A stretch of 64,000 nt of DNA. It comes from Legionella waltersii. GTDB lineage: Bacteria > Pseudomonadota > Gammaproteobacteria > Legionellales > Legionellaceae. Numbering within the stretch: position 1 is the first letter of the stretch; every line of letters starts with the position of its first letter. The stretch spans positions 182,583 through 246,582 of the forward strand of contig NZ_LNZB01000051.1 in the NCBI RefSeq assembly GCF_001468085.1, in the 5' to 3' direction. Positions 36,649 through 45,079 of the stretch are shown piece by piece. The notes under the pieces are model-generated. The model was given only the letters and a program-made list of their open reading frames with translations, was not told the origin of the DNA and did not search any database. The position numbers and the translations under genes were made by a program.

Positions 36649-38040
36649 ATGGCAAAAACAAGAATAGAAACCGATAGCATGGGTGAAATTGAAGTTCCCG
36701 CCAACAAATACTGGGGGGCCCAAAGTGAGCGCTCTCTGCATCACTTCAATATTGGCCAAGACATCATGCCAAAAGAAGTTACTCATGCATTTGGTATCCT
36801 AAAAAAGGCAGCTGCATTAACGAATTTGGAGTTAGGCAAGCTTCCAAAAGACAAAGCCGATTTGATCGTCAAAGCGGCGGAGGAAGTCAGCCAAGGATTA
36901 CTCGATGAACACTTTCCTTTGCATGTTTGGCAAACTGGCAGCGGCACTCAATCCAACATGAATGCAAATGAAGTGATCTCTAATCGTGCTATTGAGTTGG
37001 CAGGTGGAGTAATGGGCAGCAAATCACCTATTCACCCCAATGATCATGTCAATATGTCTCAATCATCCAACGACACCTTCCCAACAGCCATGCACATAGC
37101 AGCTGCTATCGCTTTTAATCAAAAGTTATTACCCGCTGTAAAAAGCTTACGGGAGGTGTTTGCAGCGAAATCTAAAGCATTTAAAGACATCATTAAAATT
37201 GGAAGAACTCACTTACAAGATGCTGTCCCAATTACTTTAGGCCAAGAGTTTTCTGGTTATGTTGCTCAGTTGGATGCCTGCATTAAGCGTTTAGAAGAAG
37301 TTTTACCTGAGCTCTACGAACTAGCAGCAGGAGGCACTGCAGTAGGAACTGGTTTAAATACCCACCCACAATTTGCGGTTAAAGTCGCTGAGCATATTGC
37401 TAAAATCACTCAACTTCCTTTCGTTACCGCACCGAATAAATTCGCGGCTTTGGCTTCTCATGAACCTTTAGTGTTTGCACATGGGGCCATGAAAACGTTA
37501 GCTTGTGCCTTAATGAAAATTGCTAATGATGTGCGTTGGTTAGCATCAGGTCCTCGATGTGGTATTGGTGAACTCTTGATCCCTGAAAATGAACCAGGTT
37601 CATCCATTATGCCAGGCAAAGTGAATCCAACTCAGTGCGAAGCAATGACCATGGTTTGTGCTCAGGTGCTAGGGAATGATACCGCTGTAGGAGTAGCTGA
37701 CAGCCAAGGTAATTTTGAACTAAACGTGTTTAAACCAGTCATTATCATGAATGTTCTGCATTCGTTAAATCTAATTTCAGACAGCTGTCGATCCTTTCAA
37801 GAGTTTTGCGCTGAAGGAATTGAGCCTAATCTCCCGGTGATCAATTACTATTTGCACAATTCATTGATGCTGGTTACGGCCTTAAATCAGCATATTGGTT
37901 ATGATAAGGCGGCTAAAATTGCAAAAACAGCCCACCATGAAAATATCTCTCTTCAAGAGGCAGCTGTCAAATTAGGCATTTTAACTGCTGAGCAGTTTGC
38001 TCAATACGTGAAGCCTGAGGAAATGATTTCGCCCAATTAA
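36649..38040 (+). CDS. fumC: class II fumarate hydratase FumC
   Basis: FumC interconverts fumarate and malate in the TCA cycle; class II is iron-free and oxygen-stable. The 463-residue protein has [19 protein letters not shown] at the N-terminus, [32 protein letters not shown] and the superfamily signature [11 protein letters not shown]. The ATG at 36649 has AAGGA upstream; an in-frame ATG at 36601 is rejected because the family start aligns with [14 protein letters not shown] palindrome lies just after the stop. Confidence 0.97.
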   Translation: MAKTRIETDSMGEIEVPANKYWGAQSERSLHHFNIGQDIMPKEVTHAFGILKKAAALTNLELGKLPKDKADLIVKAAEEVSQGLLDEHFPLHVWQTGSGTQSNMNANEVISNRAIELAGGVMGSKSPIHPNDHVNMSQSSNDTFPTAMHIAAAIAFNQKLLPAVKSLREVFAAKSKAFKDIIKIGRTHLQDAVPITLGQEFSGYVAQLDACIKRLEEVLPELYELAAGGTAVGTGLNTHPQFAVKVAEHIAKITQLPFVTAPNKFAALASHEPLVFAHGAMKTLACALMKIANDVRWLASGPRCGIGELLIPENEPGSSIMPGKVNPTQCEAMTMVCAQVLGNDTAVGVADSQGNFELNVFKPVIIMNVLHSLNLISDSCRSFQEFCAEGIEPNLPVINYYLHNSLMLVTALNQHIGYDKAAKIAKTAHHENISLQEAAVKLGILTAEQFAQYVKPEEMISPN

Positions 38041-38048
38041 TAGGCATA

Positions 38049-38075
38049 GGGACGGACCCCAGTGGGGTCCGTCCC
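38049..38075. repeat. REP-like GGGACGGACCCC palindrome
   Basis: A 27-base perfect palindrome nine bases after the fumC stop, in the short space between convergent fumC and a lipoprotein gene. It could protect or end both transcripts. Confidence 0.8.
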
Positions 38076-38116
38076 TGCTCATTGCCCTGCTCATTGCAGC
38101 ACATCGACTAAATCAC

Positions 38117-38359
38117 CTATTGAATGACAGGTAGCTGGGGTGCAGCTGTTCTTTTTGGACCTGGTGATTTTTGTACAGAGTCTGCAGCGGCAGATGATTT
38201 CTTTGGAGTATTCACCGTAGCATTTGGATCCATTTGCACAGAGTACTCTTGGGAGGAGTAACCTTGTTCTTGTGGGCTTGAACCATCTAAATTACATCCA
38301 GAAAGCCCTAGAGCTAAAACACCAACAACTCCCCACATCAATATCTTATCATTCTTCAT
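38117..38359 (-). CDS. small lipoprotein
   Basis: An 80-residue protein with a lipoprotein signal (VVGVLALGLSGC, Cys near residue 22) and a short mature part rich in Ser, Pro and Gln ending PQLPVIQ. There is no recognisable domain. The mature sequence is low-complexity and probably disordered. It is downstream of the beta-barrel gene on the same strand with a 98-base gap. Confidence 0.7.
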   Translation of the reverse strand: MKNDKILMWGVVGVLALGLSGCNLDGSSPQEQGYSSQEYSVQMDPNATVNTPKKSSAAADSVQKSPGPKRTAAPQLPVIQ

Positions 38360-38457
38360 TTTTAGCTTCCTGCAAAATTAAATTTAGAGTCGATTAACAA
38401 AACTACTCCAAGATAATATAGAGTAAAACGTAATAAATGCATAGGCCCTGGTGCGAA

Positions 38458-39435
38458 TTATGCCAAGCCTGTTAGTTCAACCGTTACTCCAACGTAGTTA
38501 TCCTTAAACGTGGATCCTCGTTCTGAATACACGTACATGGGTGTCACTCGCACCGTTTTATATTGATAATCCAGCCCTGCACCCACATTAAATCCGGTTT
38601 TAGCCAATAATATCTGGGGTTGAACAGCAACCGGTGCAGTATTCATAGCGATCAAAGGCCGGTTGAATGAACGTGAGAGTAATTGAATCAACCCTCCGGT
38701 AATAAAAGGAGAGAAATGATCATTCACTTGATAATACAAGCGTGCATTTTCAAGAGTTGTTCCGAGTTTGGTAACTAGTTCAGGTACAATCAAATTTTGT
38801 GCTGGGGATGGTATGATGTACGTAGGTTGATAAAACTCGCTGTGAAAATACGTCAGATTACCTTGGAGCAAAAACTTTTTAAATGGATAGCCAAAAAAGG
38901 TGCGAACACCTATTGATTTGTCATTGCCATAGTATTTTGTAAATCCAGTGCTCGCTTGGCCATTGGTTAGCACTGTATTGGTTGTTTTATAACGATCCCG
39001 GGCATAAGAAGCAAATACGTCGATATAAAATGGAAACACAATGTCTTTCATGACATGAGCATAGATGCCAGTGTCTTCAATGTCAGAGTGACTGAGGGTC
39101 AAGGAATTGTTTAAGTTTTGAGAGGAATTCATGTCGGTCGTTATATTGTATCCATTAACTCCCCAATAAAACTGTCTCCACGGCAAAAGGTCTCCTCCAA
39201 CTGCCGTGAAATTGGTGTTACCCGAATAATTATAAAAAAGGGTACCCTGCTGAGAGTTAAACTTAAATTCATCATAAGAAGTAGCGAGTATTCCCCTAGG
39301 TTTTAAATAGTTTTGAGCCATTTGTTGTAAAACAGCTTTATTACTATTTTCTTCGCTCATTGTATTCAATTGGGCTTTTGAAAAAGCGATTGAAGAACAC
39401 ATTAAAGTCATGCAGAAAACAACTAGTTTATTCAT
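38458..39435 (-). CDS. predicted outer-membrane beta-barrel protein, unrecognised family
   Basis: A 325-residue exported protein: signal peptide LVVFCMTLMCSSIAFSKA, then many alternating aromatic/polar strands (GTLFYNYSGNTNF, FYIDVFASYARDRYKT, LLQGNLTYFHSEF, VTPMYVYSERGS). It ends with YVGVTVELTGLA, which does not have a classical terminal Phe. The ATG at 39435 is set by AAGGAAG upstream. It follows the small lipoprotein gene at 39474 by 38 bases, so the two may be co-transcribed. The family is not known to me; a porin or surface barrel is inferred from composition. Confidence 0.65.
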   Translation of the reverse strand: MNKLVVFCMTLMCSSIAFSKAQLNTMSEENSNKAVLQQMAQNYLKPRGILATSYDEFKFNSQQGTLFYNYSGNTNFTAVGGDLLPWRQFYWGVNGYNITTDMNSSQNLNNSLTLSHSDIEDTGIYAHVMKDIVFPFYIDVFASYARDRYKTTNTVLTNGQASTGFTKYYGNDKSIGVRTFFGYPFKKFLLQGNLTYFHSEFYQPTYIIPSPAQNLIVPELVTKLGTTLENARLYYQVNDHFSPFITGGLIQLLSRSFNRPLIAMNTAPVAVQPQILLAKTGFNVGAGLDYQYKTVRVTPMYVYSERGSTFKDNYVGVTVELTGLA

Positions 39436-39473
39436 TGGAACTTCCTTTTTAACTTGTTGGTGATTTTTTACAT

Positions 39474-39701
39474 TCAACAGGAAATAATGTCTATAATTGC
39501 CCTAGGCACGACAGCTCCACCAGCCTCACCAACAGCTACAATATTTGCTTGTGCAGGAGTCTGGGCACCACTAGAAGTACCTGGAGTGCCTGTTCCACCT
39601 GGGCTTTCTGGTTTGGTTTGTGTCGAAGCACAAGCACTTATTGATGCTATAAAACATAAAACCATTAGCGGTTTAATTGCATGAAAAATGATAGACTTCA
39701 T
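39474..39701 (-). CDS. small lipoprotein with Gly/Pro/Thr-rich stretch
   Basis: A 75-residue product with a clear lipobox (MVLCFIASISAC, Cys at 24) followed by a Gly/Pro/Ser/Thr-rich linker and a short tail IVAVGEAGGAVVPRAI. It precedes the beta-barrel gene on the same strand. No family is recognised. The opposite strand also has an open frame here, but it lacks a signal and a good start. Confidence 0.6.
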   Translation of the reverse strand: MKSIIFHAIKPLMVLCFIASISACASTQTKPESPGGTGTPGTSSGAQTPAQANIVAVGEAGGAVVPRAIIDIISC

Positions 39702-39898
39702 TGATTGTATAACTCCTCAAAATTCCTTTTTTTGCATTTTTTACATGAATTTTCATACCTATGCAAGGACCAATCTACCTATTTGACAACTAAGTTGGTT
39801 CTAGATATTGTTGCCATATATTGTTAAAGTCAAATCAAATGGTTGAATAATGGTCGTATCGGCTTCGTTTCAAGCATATTAAAACTAAGGATGGAACA

Positions 39899-40357
39899 AT
39901 GTGTACTCTAAAAACCTTTAAGCGCCTAGCATTATTTTTTTCAATCGTTTTTTTATCTTGCACCTATGCAAAATCACCGGCTAATTCGAATAATACCGCG
40001 ACGATCAGCGCCACGTTTACTTCGCAACAGTCTGCAAGCTCTTTAGGGCAGTTTATTGCTTGTAGCAGTCGCCTTGCAACATGCAGTATTTCATTAAGTA
40101 TTTCGGATGGAAATTTTGGAACCATTACCATTAAAAATACCTCTACCCAGGGAGCTACTGCCTATGACATTCATGCTTACCCACCAGCGGGGTGGGATAA
40201 TGTTGTAGAAGATTCCTTTTGTGCAGAATTGCTACCTGGAGACACTTGCGTTGTTGTTATACATGCCACAGAGGGTTTGACGCACAGTAAAGAGACAGCA
40301 TTTATTAGAGGGAGCAATACCGAACCAGCATCATTTGATTTAACGGTAACTGACTAA
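39899..40357 (+). CDS. secreted protein with one Ig-like beta-sandwich repeat
   Basis: A 152-residue exported protein: signal peptide LALFFSIVFLSCTYA, a Ser/Asn/Thr-rich linker, then one domain (GTITIKNTSTQGATAYDIHA, GWDNVVEDSFCAELLPGDTC, TAFIRGSNTEPASFDLTV). The pattern NTS..ATAYDIHA..W..V..D...C..LLPGDTC resembles the repeated Ig-like domains of large exported Legionella proteins, here as a single unit. Four cysteines in the mature part can form disulfides. Function unknown. Confidence 0.65.
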   Translation: MCTLKTFKRLALFFSIVFLSCTYAKSPANSNNTATISATFTSQQSASSLGQFIACSSRLATCSISLSISDGNFGTITIKNTSTQGATAYDIHAYPPAGWDNVVEDSFCAELLPGDTCVVVIHATEGLTHSKETAFIRGSNTEPASFDLTVTD

Positions 40358-40414
40358 TCCCTTTTATAGGTATCAGACAATAATGAATGATTAGAGAATA
40401 AACTAAGGAAGCAA

Positions 40415-41365
40415 ATGATATACCCTAATATCTTAAGCACGATTGGCCACACCCCAGTGGTAAAGATAAACCGTATTGGTAAAGACCTGGAGTGTGAACT
40501 CTACGTAAAATGCGAGTTTTTTAATCCAGGGGGCTCGATTAAGGATCGAATTGGCTATGAAATGGTTATGAAAGCGGAGTTGGAAGGTAGAATTAAACCT
40601 GGCGATACCTTGATTGAGCCTACTTCTGGAAACACAGGCATTGGAATTGCTCTAGCAGGTGCAGTGTTAGGATATAAAGTCATTATCACCATGCCTGAAA
40701 AAATGAGTCAGGAGAAGCAATCAGTGCTTGAACGTTTAGGGGCAACAATTTATAGAACACCAACGGAAGCGGCATCTCATGATCCAGAGAGCCATATTTC
40801 TTTAGCAAAGCGCTTACAAGCAGAGATACCCAACTCCCATATTCTTGATCAATACGCAAATCCGAATAATCCAAATGCCCATTATTACGGTACAGCCCAG
40901 GAAATCATCGATGATTTTGGTAAAGATCTACATATGGTCGTCGCAGGAGTTGGTACAGGAGGCACCATTACAGGTACAGCTCGTCGCTTAAAAGAATTCA
41001 ACCCGTCCATTAAAATCATAGGCGCTGATCCTGAGGGTTCTATTCTGGGTGGTGGGACTGAAGTAAAGCCTTATTTGGTTGAAGGGATTGGCTATGATTT
41101 TTTCCCCGAAGTGCTGGATAATCACTTAATTGACGCCTACGTAAAAACCAATGACGCAGATTCTTTCAGGCTCGCTCGTGAGCTTATGCGTTACGAGGGT
41201 TTATTGGTTGGAGGCTCCAGTGGATCAGCGATGTGTGCTGCATTACAAGCGGCCAAATCGTTAAAAAAGGGGCAAAAATGCCTGGTTATTTTACCTGACT
41301 CAATTCGTAATTACATGTCCAAATTTCCTCATGATGAATGGATGAAACAAGAAGGTTTTTTATAG
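40415..41365 (+). CDS. cystathionine beta-synthase catalytic core (PLP, CBS/CysK fold)
   Basis: A 316-residue PLP enzyme. The lysine that binds PLP is K43 in [24 protein letters not shown] is the substrate loop and [17 protein letters not shown] the phosphate loop. The body ([11 protein letters not shown]-type N-terminus, [59 protein letters not shown]) follows the catalytic core of animal cystathionine beta-synthase more closely than CysK. The haem-binding N-terminus and C-terminal regulatory CBS pair are absent. It would make cystathionine from serine and homocysteine; no gamma-lyase gene is nearby. Confidence 0.85.
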   Translation: MIYPNILSTIGHTPVVKINRIGKDLECELYVKCEFFNPGGSIKDRIGYEMVMKAELEGRIKPGDTLIEPTSGNTGIGIALAGAVLGYKVIITMPEKMSQEKQSVLERLGATIYRTPTEAASHDPESHISLAKRLQAEIPNSHILDQYANPNNPNAHYYGTAQEIIDDFGKDLHMVVAGVGTGGTITGTARRLKEFNPSIKIIGADPEGSILGGGTEVKPYLVEGIGYDFFPEVLDNHLIDAYVKTNDADSFRLARELMRYEGLLVGGSSGSAMCAALQAAKSLKKGQKCLVILPDSIRNYMSKFPHDEWMKQEGFL

Positions 41366-41377
41366 TTTAAGGCCTTG

Positions 41378-41809
41378 TTTATTATCCGCTCCCTGACGGT
41401 CGCGCCTCGGATCCGTATGGAAGCAAACCGAGCCGAGACCGTCAGGGCTGAGGAATCGACTCAAATTATATTGCCTCAACTAATCTCTTCTATGATGGTT
41501 AGTAAGCGTAGGTCCGGCGCTTCGCCAAATGGTGCTGCCATAAGCAGGGTCATTCGTTAAAACGGATAGTTTCGTATCCGCTTGCTGACGCGCGCGACTC
41601 GGTTCCTTCCCCGCTGTGACTAGGATTTGATTCAGACAGCAAAGAAGGAACCGAGCCGCGCGCGTCAGCAAGCGGAGCGATGTTGGCCGTATAGAAGAAC
41701 CTAATGACGCTGCTTGAGGCAGCACCATTAGGCGAAACACCCGACCTTTGGTATAAATGCCCCATTTTAAAAAATGAGTCGATCCCTCAGACATCAGGGA
41801 GCGGATAAG
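41378..41809. repeat. nested long inverted repeat, foldback MITE-like
   Basis: The 463 bases between the CBS-like gene and the next gene are almost entirely one nested inverted repeat. Outer ends TATCCGCTCCCTGA and TCAGGGAGCGGATA face each other; inside them TGAGGAATCGACTCA (near 41450) mirrors TGAGTCGATCCCTCA (near 41775), CTTCGCCAAATGGTGCTGCC (near 41519) mirrors GGCAGCACCATTAGGCGAA (near 41719), and the centre is a hairpin of GCTTGCTGACGCGCGCG with its complement. It looks like two head-to-head copies of one repeat, the left one more decayed. No protein in it is credible. Confidence 0.85.
41575..41790 (+). repeat. 215-base dispersed repeat, copy 1
   Basis: This segment matches 61741-61955 in the same orientation over about 215 bases with scattered substitutions. 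It starts with TATCCGCTTGCTGACGCGCGCG, has a hairpin around GGATTTGATTCAGA, and ends with a tail through CACCATTAGGCGAA and TATAAATGCCCCATTT to CCTCAG. The tail also appears inverted at 41450-41555. Confidence 0.9.
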
Positions 41810-41828
41810 TTCTATTGATGTAATTGAT

Positions 41829-42860
41829 TTAAGCAGTTATAGATTTCGCAGGAGGTCTATTTTCAACTTGCTCAAAGAGATCATCGGGTGAGACATAACC
41901 CAAACTGATCCATTGCGCTAAAGCAGAAGTTAATGATTTCGCTTTCACTGACTGGTCAACAGAATCACTCACATCGAGCACTTCGCTCTCAGACTGCATG
42001 ATTCTGGCAAAGGTCTGCCCAGGACTAACTGCCATATTTTGACCGCTAGGCAGATTATTTGTATACATAGTCAGTAAATCATCATAAGTGATTTCGTTTA
42101 ATTCAAGCATGTTCAGTAAATTTTGTTGCCACTTGTTATGCATTTGACGCAAGCGCTTATTGTCTTCTTGGATTACACTGACCATTTCTGAAATGGTAAG
42201 CCCTTCAGGGCAAGGTTTCTCCACTGGTTTCGCAGGACTTATTGCTAGTTGCCCAACGTACATAAAGTCTGATTTACTTTTAACGGAGGGATGATACCTC
42301 CCTTGATTTGACTGAATGACAATTCCTGAATGTGGATTATTGGGATTACCAACAAATGTAACTCGTTTTCTTAGCTCTTTTTCATGCTCTACAATCGATA
42401 AAGTCAGATTAATTCCAGTAACCTTGGTAAAGGCCTCTAGTGCACTGACTGGAATACCCACATTTGGCTGACGTAAACTAGCTTGCGTTGTGGTAGGAGG
42501 CAAATCAGCAAACACTTCTTTGTATCGCAGTGGATTTGCATAAATTTCATCAATCATCATTTGCTGCAAAACGTAGGCCATACACTCAACTATTTCTGAT
42601 TTTCGATTGCCATTTACCAACATGTTCATGCGCTCAGTCGCTGTTAAATAAGGCTGGGTGCTAATGAACTTGGGAAAATGATAGTAAAAGCGTTCTAGAA
42701 TTTTTTTTAGAGTATCGTCATTTACTCGGGAAGTTCTTTTAAAATAATCAAGTAAAGCGACTGCAAGGGCTTGATATTGCCCACCACCCACATTGATATG
42801 AGTAGGCTTGGTTTCTGCTCTATTCGTGCTCTCAACTGTAAAAAAACCAGTCCTCGGCAT
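41829..42860 (-). CDS. unrecognised 343-residue protein behind a PmrA-like box, candidate Dot/Icm effector
   Basis: A soluble protein with no signal peptide. The N-terminal INVGGGQYQALAVALLDYF and the later GIPVSALEAFTKVTGINLTLSI plus SGIVIQSNQGRYHPSV are spaced like the Gly-Asp-Gly-x-Cys loop, core helix and histidine strand of OTU proteases, but the catalytic cysteine is missing, so this is only a weak resemblance. The C-terminus is acidic (SPDDLFEQVENRPPAKSITA) like the E-block of Dot/Icm substrates. A PmrA-like tandem box lies 43-62 bases upstream. GGAGA precedes the ATG. The effector call is inference. Confidence 0.75.
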   Translation of the reverse strand: MPRTGFFTVESTNRAETKPTHINVGGGQYQALAVALLDYFKRTSRVNDDTLKKILERFYYHFPKFISTQPYLTATERMNMLVNGNRKSEIVECMAYVLQQMMIDEIYANPLRYKEVFADLPPTTTQASLRQPNVGIPVSALEAFTKVTGINLTLSIVEHEKELRKRVTFVGNPNNPHSGIVIQSNQGRYHPSVKSKSDFMYVGQLAISPAKPVEKPCPEGLTISEMVSVIQEDNKRLRQMHNKWQQNLLNMLELNEITYDDLLTMYTNNLPSGQNMAVSPGQTFARIMQSESEVLDVSDSVDQSVKAKSLTSALAQWISLGYVSPDDLFEQVENRPPAKSITA

Positions 42861-42902
42861 TTCTTTCTCCTACCCCAGTTTATATTTTAATTCTACCTAA
42901 TT

Positions 42903-42922
42903 CAGATTAAGGAAATATTAAC
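42903..42922 (-). promoter_or_regulatory. PmrA-like tandem box
   Basis: On the minus strand the sequence reads GTTAATATT-TC-CTTAATCTG. The Legionella PmrA consensus, as I remember it, is cTTAATatT-N2-cTTAATatT. The first half matches at eight of nine positions and the second has CTTAAT. A -10-like TAGAAT follows seven bases downstream, before the ATG at 42860. Confidence 0.6.
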
Positions 42923-43172
42923 CAATTTTTTACAAATTGTTGCTTGCATGTACTCTTTCCAGAAAACTATAAGGCCATATTGAACTTAAAGCAAGCATAG
43001 TTTTTTCAATTATAGCATAAGCCAATGTTTACAAGCATGTTCAGTGCCAAATTTATAGTTAATGTCAATTTTGTTCAATAATTCCTTGCGTATCTCCTTA
43101 GCATGCGTGCAAAAATTGCCGATAATCAAATAAACTGTTAGGCTAATTGAACAGACTTCTTTTGGAGCGATC
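42923..43172. other. intergenic region without a gene
   Basis: With the PmrA-like box this makes a 312-base A+T-rich space between two divergent genes. I see no open frame with a ribosome site, no palindromic repeat and no strong promoter for the plus-strand gene; TTGCCG-17-TAGGCT at 43116-43144 is a weak candidate. Confidence 0.4.
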
Positions 43173-43898
43173 ATGGAAGACTATCAAGAAGATGAGTTGG
43201 CTCGCATCAAAGAATTACTCAGGCACTCCAGTGAATTCATCGCTTATTTTGAATTAGTTGAAGCCAAAATGATAGACTGGAAGCAAAATATCGAGCAACA
43301 CGCGATTCGATTAGAGTCACAATTTCAATCGATAAAAAGGGAACTCTCATCCATTCAAACTAATTTGTCACAAGCGAATCTCGTTCAATTTAAGAAGACT
43401 ACCGAAGCCGCTTTATCACAGGGCGAGGCTCACCTGCGAGGTATAGAAAAAACGTGCCAACAATTAACAACAATAGCCCAACAACACCAAGCACAGATCA
43501 GTCATTTAACTGAGGAATGTTTGGTTAAAATTGATAAACACAGCAGTGATACTCTGCATTCTATGAATGCTCAATTGTCGAAGTATGACGCCCACCAATT
43601 TCATCGGATTGCTTCGGAAAGTTGCGATCATGTTGATCGGGTTGCAAGCGATGCCGTCTATAAGAGTACAAAAATTCTTAGAACCTTTAAGCTTAAATTG
43701 GGACTATTGCTGGTGTGTACCACCATTCTATCTGCTTTCTTTTATTCTCTTTATCTAAATGATGAATTACCATGGGAAGCTCATCAGCAGGTGATGCATG
43801 AAAGACAAGCTGGTAAAGTATTATTACGTGCTTGGCCTAAATTGACTCAAGATGAAAAAGCTAAAATTCTAGACGAGCCTATTTTTGAGGAAGGATAA
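43173..43898 (+). CDS. coiled-coil protein with one C-terminal membrane span
   Basis: A 241-residue protein I do not recognise. Residues 1-170 are almost entirely helical and rich in Gln, Glu, His and Ser (FELVEAKMIDWKQNIEQHAI, IEKTCQQLTTIAQQHQAQIS), predicted coiled coil. One membrane helix lies at about 172-193 (LGLLLVCTTILSAFFYSLYL). A conserved-looking tail of 45 residues (AGKVLLRAWPKLTQDEKAKI) follows. It overlaps the DOT1-like gene by up to 14 bases, so the two proteins are probably made together and may meet at the inner membrane. Confidence 0.8.
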   Translation: MEDYQEDELARIKELLRHSSEFIAYFELVEAKMIDWKQNIEQHAIRLESQFQSIKRELSSIQTNLSQANLVQFKKTTEAALSQGEAHLRGIEKTCQQLTTIAQQHQAQISHLTEECLVKIDKHSSDTLHSMNAQLSKYDAHQFHRIASESCDHVDRVASDAVYKSTKILRTFKLKLGLLLVCTTILSAFFYSLYLNDELPWEAHQQVMHERQAGKVLLRAWPKLTQDEKAKILDEPIFEEG

Positions 43899-44616
43899 AC
43901 TGACACTACCTTTGACATTTAACACATTAATTGCATTAATTCTTGTAATTAGTTTTGGCTTTATTGCAATTTATAGTGTTCCTATTAAAAATAGACATCG
44001 TATAAGCCGATGGAAATCAAAACTTCAACTGGATAAACACGCACCTATTTTTGAATCTATCTTTAGTGAAGTCAATGGATTTCAGTTGTCTCAGATCTCT
44101 AAACAGAATTGTAATGCCATTGACTACATCTATGGAGAAATTGAGTTTTTGCCTTTTATTTCTTTATTGTCTTTGGTTAAACCTAATACCGATACTGTCT
44201 TCTATGATTTGGGTTCAGGAACTGGTAAAGCCGTTATTGCATGTGCAATGGTTTTTCCTATTAAAAGAGCCGTAGGTATTGAACTCTTTCCATTGCTTCA
44301 TGAAGCCTCTTGGGATAGGACTGCTAAGCTAGAGGTTATTGATGGATACCAGTGCATTCAGGATAAAATATCCTTTATACAAGGGAATTTTTTAGACATT
44401 AATATATCTGATGCAACCTTGGTTTTTATAAATGCAAGTACCTTGATCGGTAACTCTTGGAACTCCTTAATTAAACGCCTAGAAAGCACCAGCTCAATTA
44501 ACACTGTCATTACTACGACAAAGCCCCTAAAATCTGGGGTTTTCACCATGGTTAATGCCACTTGTGTAGAAATGAGTTGGGGAGTTGTAAATGCCTATAT
44601 TCATCATAGGCCCTAA
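43885..44616 (+). CDS. DOT1-like SAM-dependent methyltransferase with N-terminal membrane anchor
   Basis: A 243-residue protein. Residues 8-30 form a membrane helix (LIALILVISFGFIAIYSV). The catalytic part shows the DOT1 order of motifs: IYGEIEF, the SAM loop FYDLGSGTGKAVI, the acidic AVGIELFP, ISFIQGNFLD, the LVFINAS motif in place of VIFVNN, then TTTKPL and a terminal SWGVVNAYIHH. DOT1 enzymes methylate histone H3 K79; the bacterial substrate is unknown. The frame opens at a TTG (43885), but AGGAAGGA sits at 43888-43895, so the true start may be a little downstream. The gene is coupled to the coiled-coil gene. Confidence 0.8.
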   Translation: MRKDKLTLPLTFNTLIALILVISFGFIAIYSVPIKNRHRISRWKSKLQLDKHAPIFESIFSEVNGFQLSQISKQNCNAIDYIYGEIEFLPFISLLSLVKPNTDTVFYDLGSGTGKAVIACAMVFPIKRAVGIELFPLLHEASWDRTAKLEVIDGYQCIQDKISFIQGNFLDINISDATLVFINASTLIGNSWNSLIKRLESTSSINTVITTTKPLKSGVFTMVNATCVEMSWGVVNAYIHHRP

Positions 44617-44754
44617 GTAATTTATACTAACTTGTATGAAAACATTGAATAATTTTTTACCCGATCTATACTTATAAAATCAAAAGGGTAATTGTCAGCG
44701 CCTGATGTGTCTTGGTAGCAGACATTAGAACAAGCGAATAATCGAGGTGGGTAT

Positions 44755-45066
44755 ATGATTAAATCCGAACTCATTGAACAGATCGCTGCTCGAATGACGC
44801 ATCTTACTGAAAAGCAAGTGGCAGATTGCATCAATAAAATGTTAGAGCTTATGAGCGACGCACTGATTAATCAGCAACGAATTGAAATTCGTGGCTTTGG
44901 TAGTTTTTCACTGCACTACCGACCACCACGTAATGCTCATAATCCTAAAACAGGTGAAAAAGTGGTAACTGAGGCAAAATACAGCCCCCACTTCAAGCCA
45001 GGCAAAGAGCTTCGTGAACGAGTAAATTCTTCTCGCGCGAAACACCCTCTACCTAAAGACGAGTAA
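44755..45066 (+). CDS. ihfB: integration host factor subunit beta
   Basis: IHF-beta pairs with IHF-alpha to bend DNA at specific sites; in Legionella IHF also controls differentiation to the transmissive form. The 103-residue product begins [11 protein letters not shown] and has [27 protein letters not shown] (as [14 protein letters not shown] and [12 protein letters not shown]), the DNA-intercalating arm, then [14 protein letters not shown] nine-residue tail beyond the E. coli length is basic. GAGGTG precedes the ATG. Its stop lies in the palindrome CGAGTAATTACTCG. Confidence 0.95.
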   Translation: MIKSELIEQIAARMTHLTEKQVADCINKMLELMSDALINQQRIEIRGFGSFSLHYRPPRNAHNPKTGEKVVTEAKYSPHFKPGKELRERVNSSRAKHPLPKDE

Positions 45067-45073
45067 TTACTCG
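45060..45073. other. 14-base perfect palindrome at the ihfB/dcd junction
   Basis: CGAGTAATTACTCG spans the ihfB stop codon, seven bases before the end of convergent dcd. It is short and not followed by a T-run, so a terminator role is uncertain. Confidence 0.35.
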
Positions 45074-45079
45074 ATGTAT

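Noticed and set aside
39454-39684. Plus-strand open frame opposite the small lipoprotein gene
   Set aside because: The minus strand has a lipobox and an ATG with a sensible context; the plus-strand frame is Ala/Pro-rich shadow sequence of the Gly/Pro/Thr linker.
41480-41794. Open frame across the long inverted repeat, with a similar frame at 61664-61876
   Set aside because: The shared peptide (LTRAARFLL, LNQILVT, EPSRARQQAD) comes from the shared repeat DNA. There is no ribosome site or family, and the hairpin arms themselves dictate the codons.
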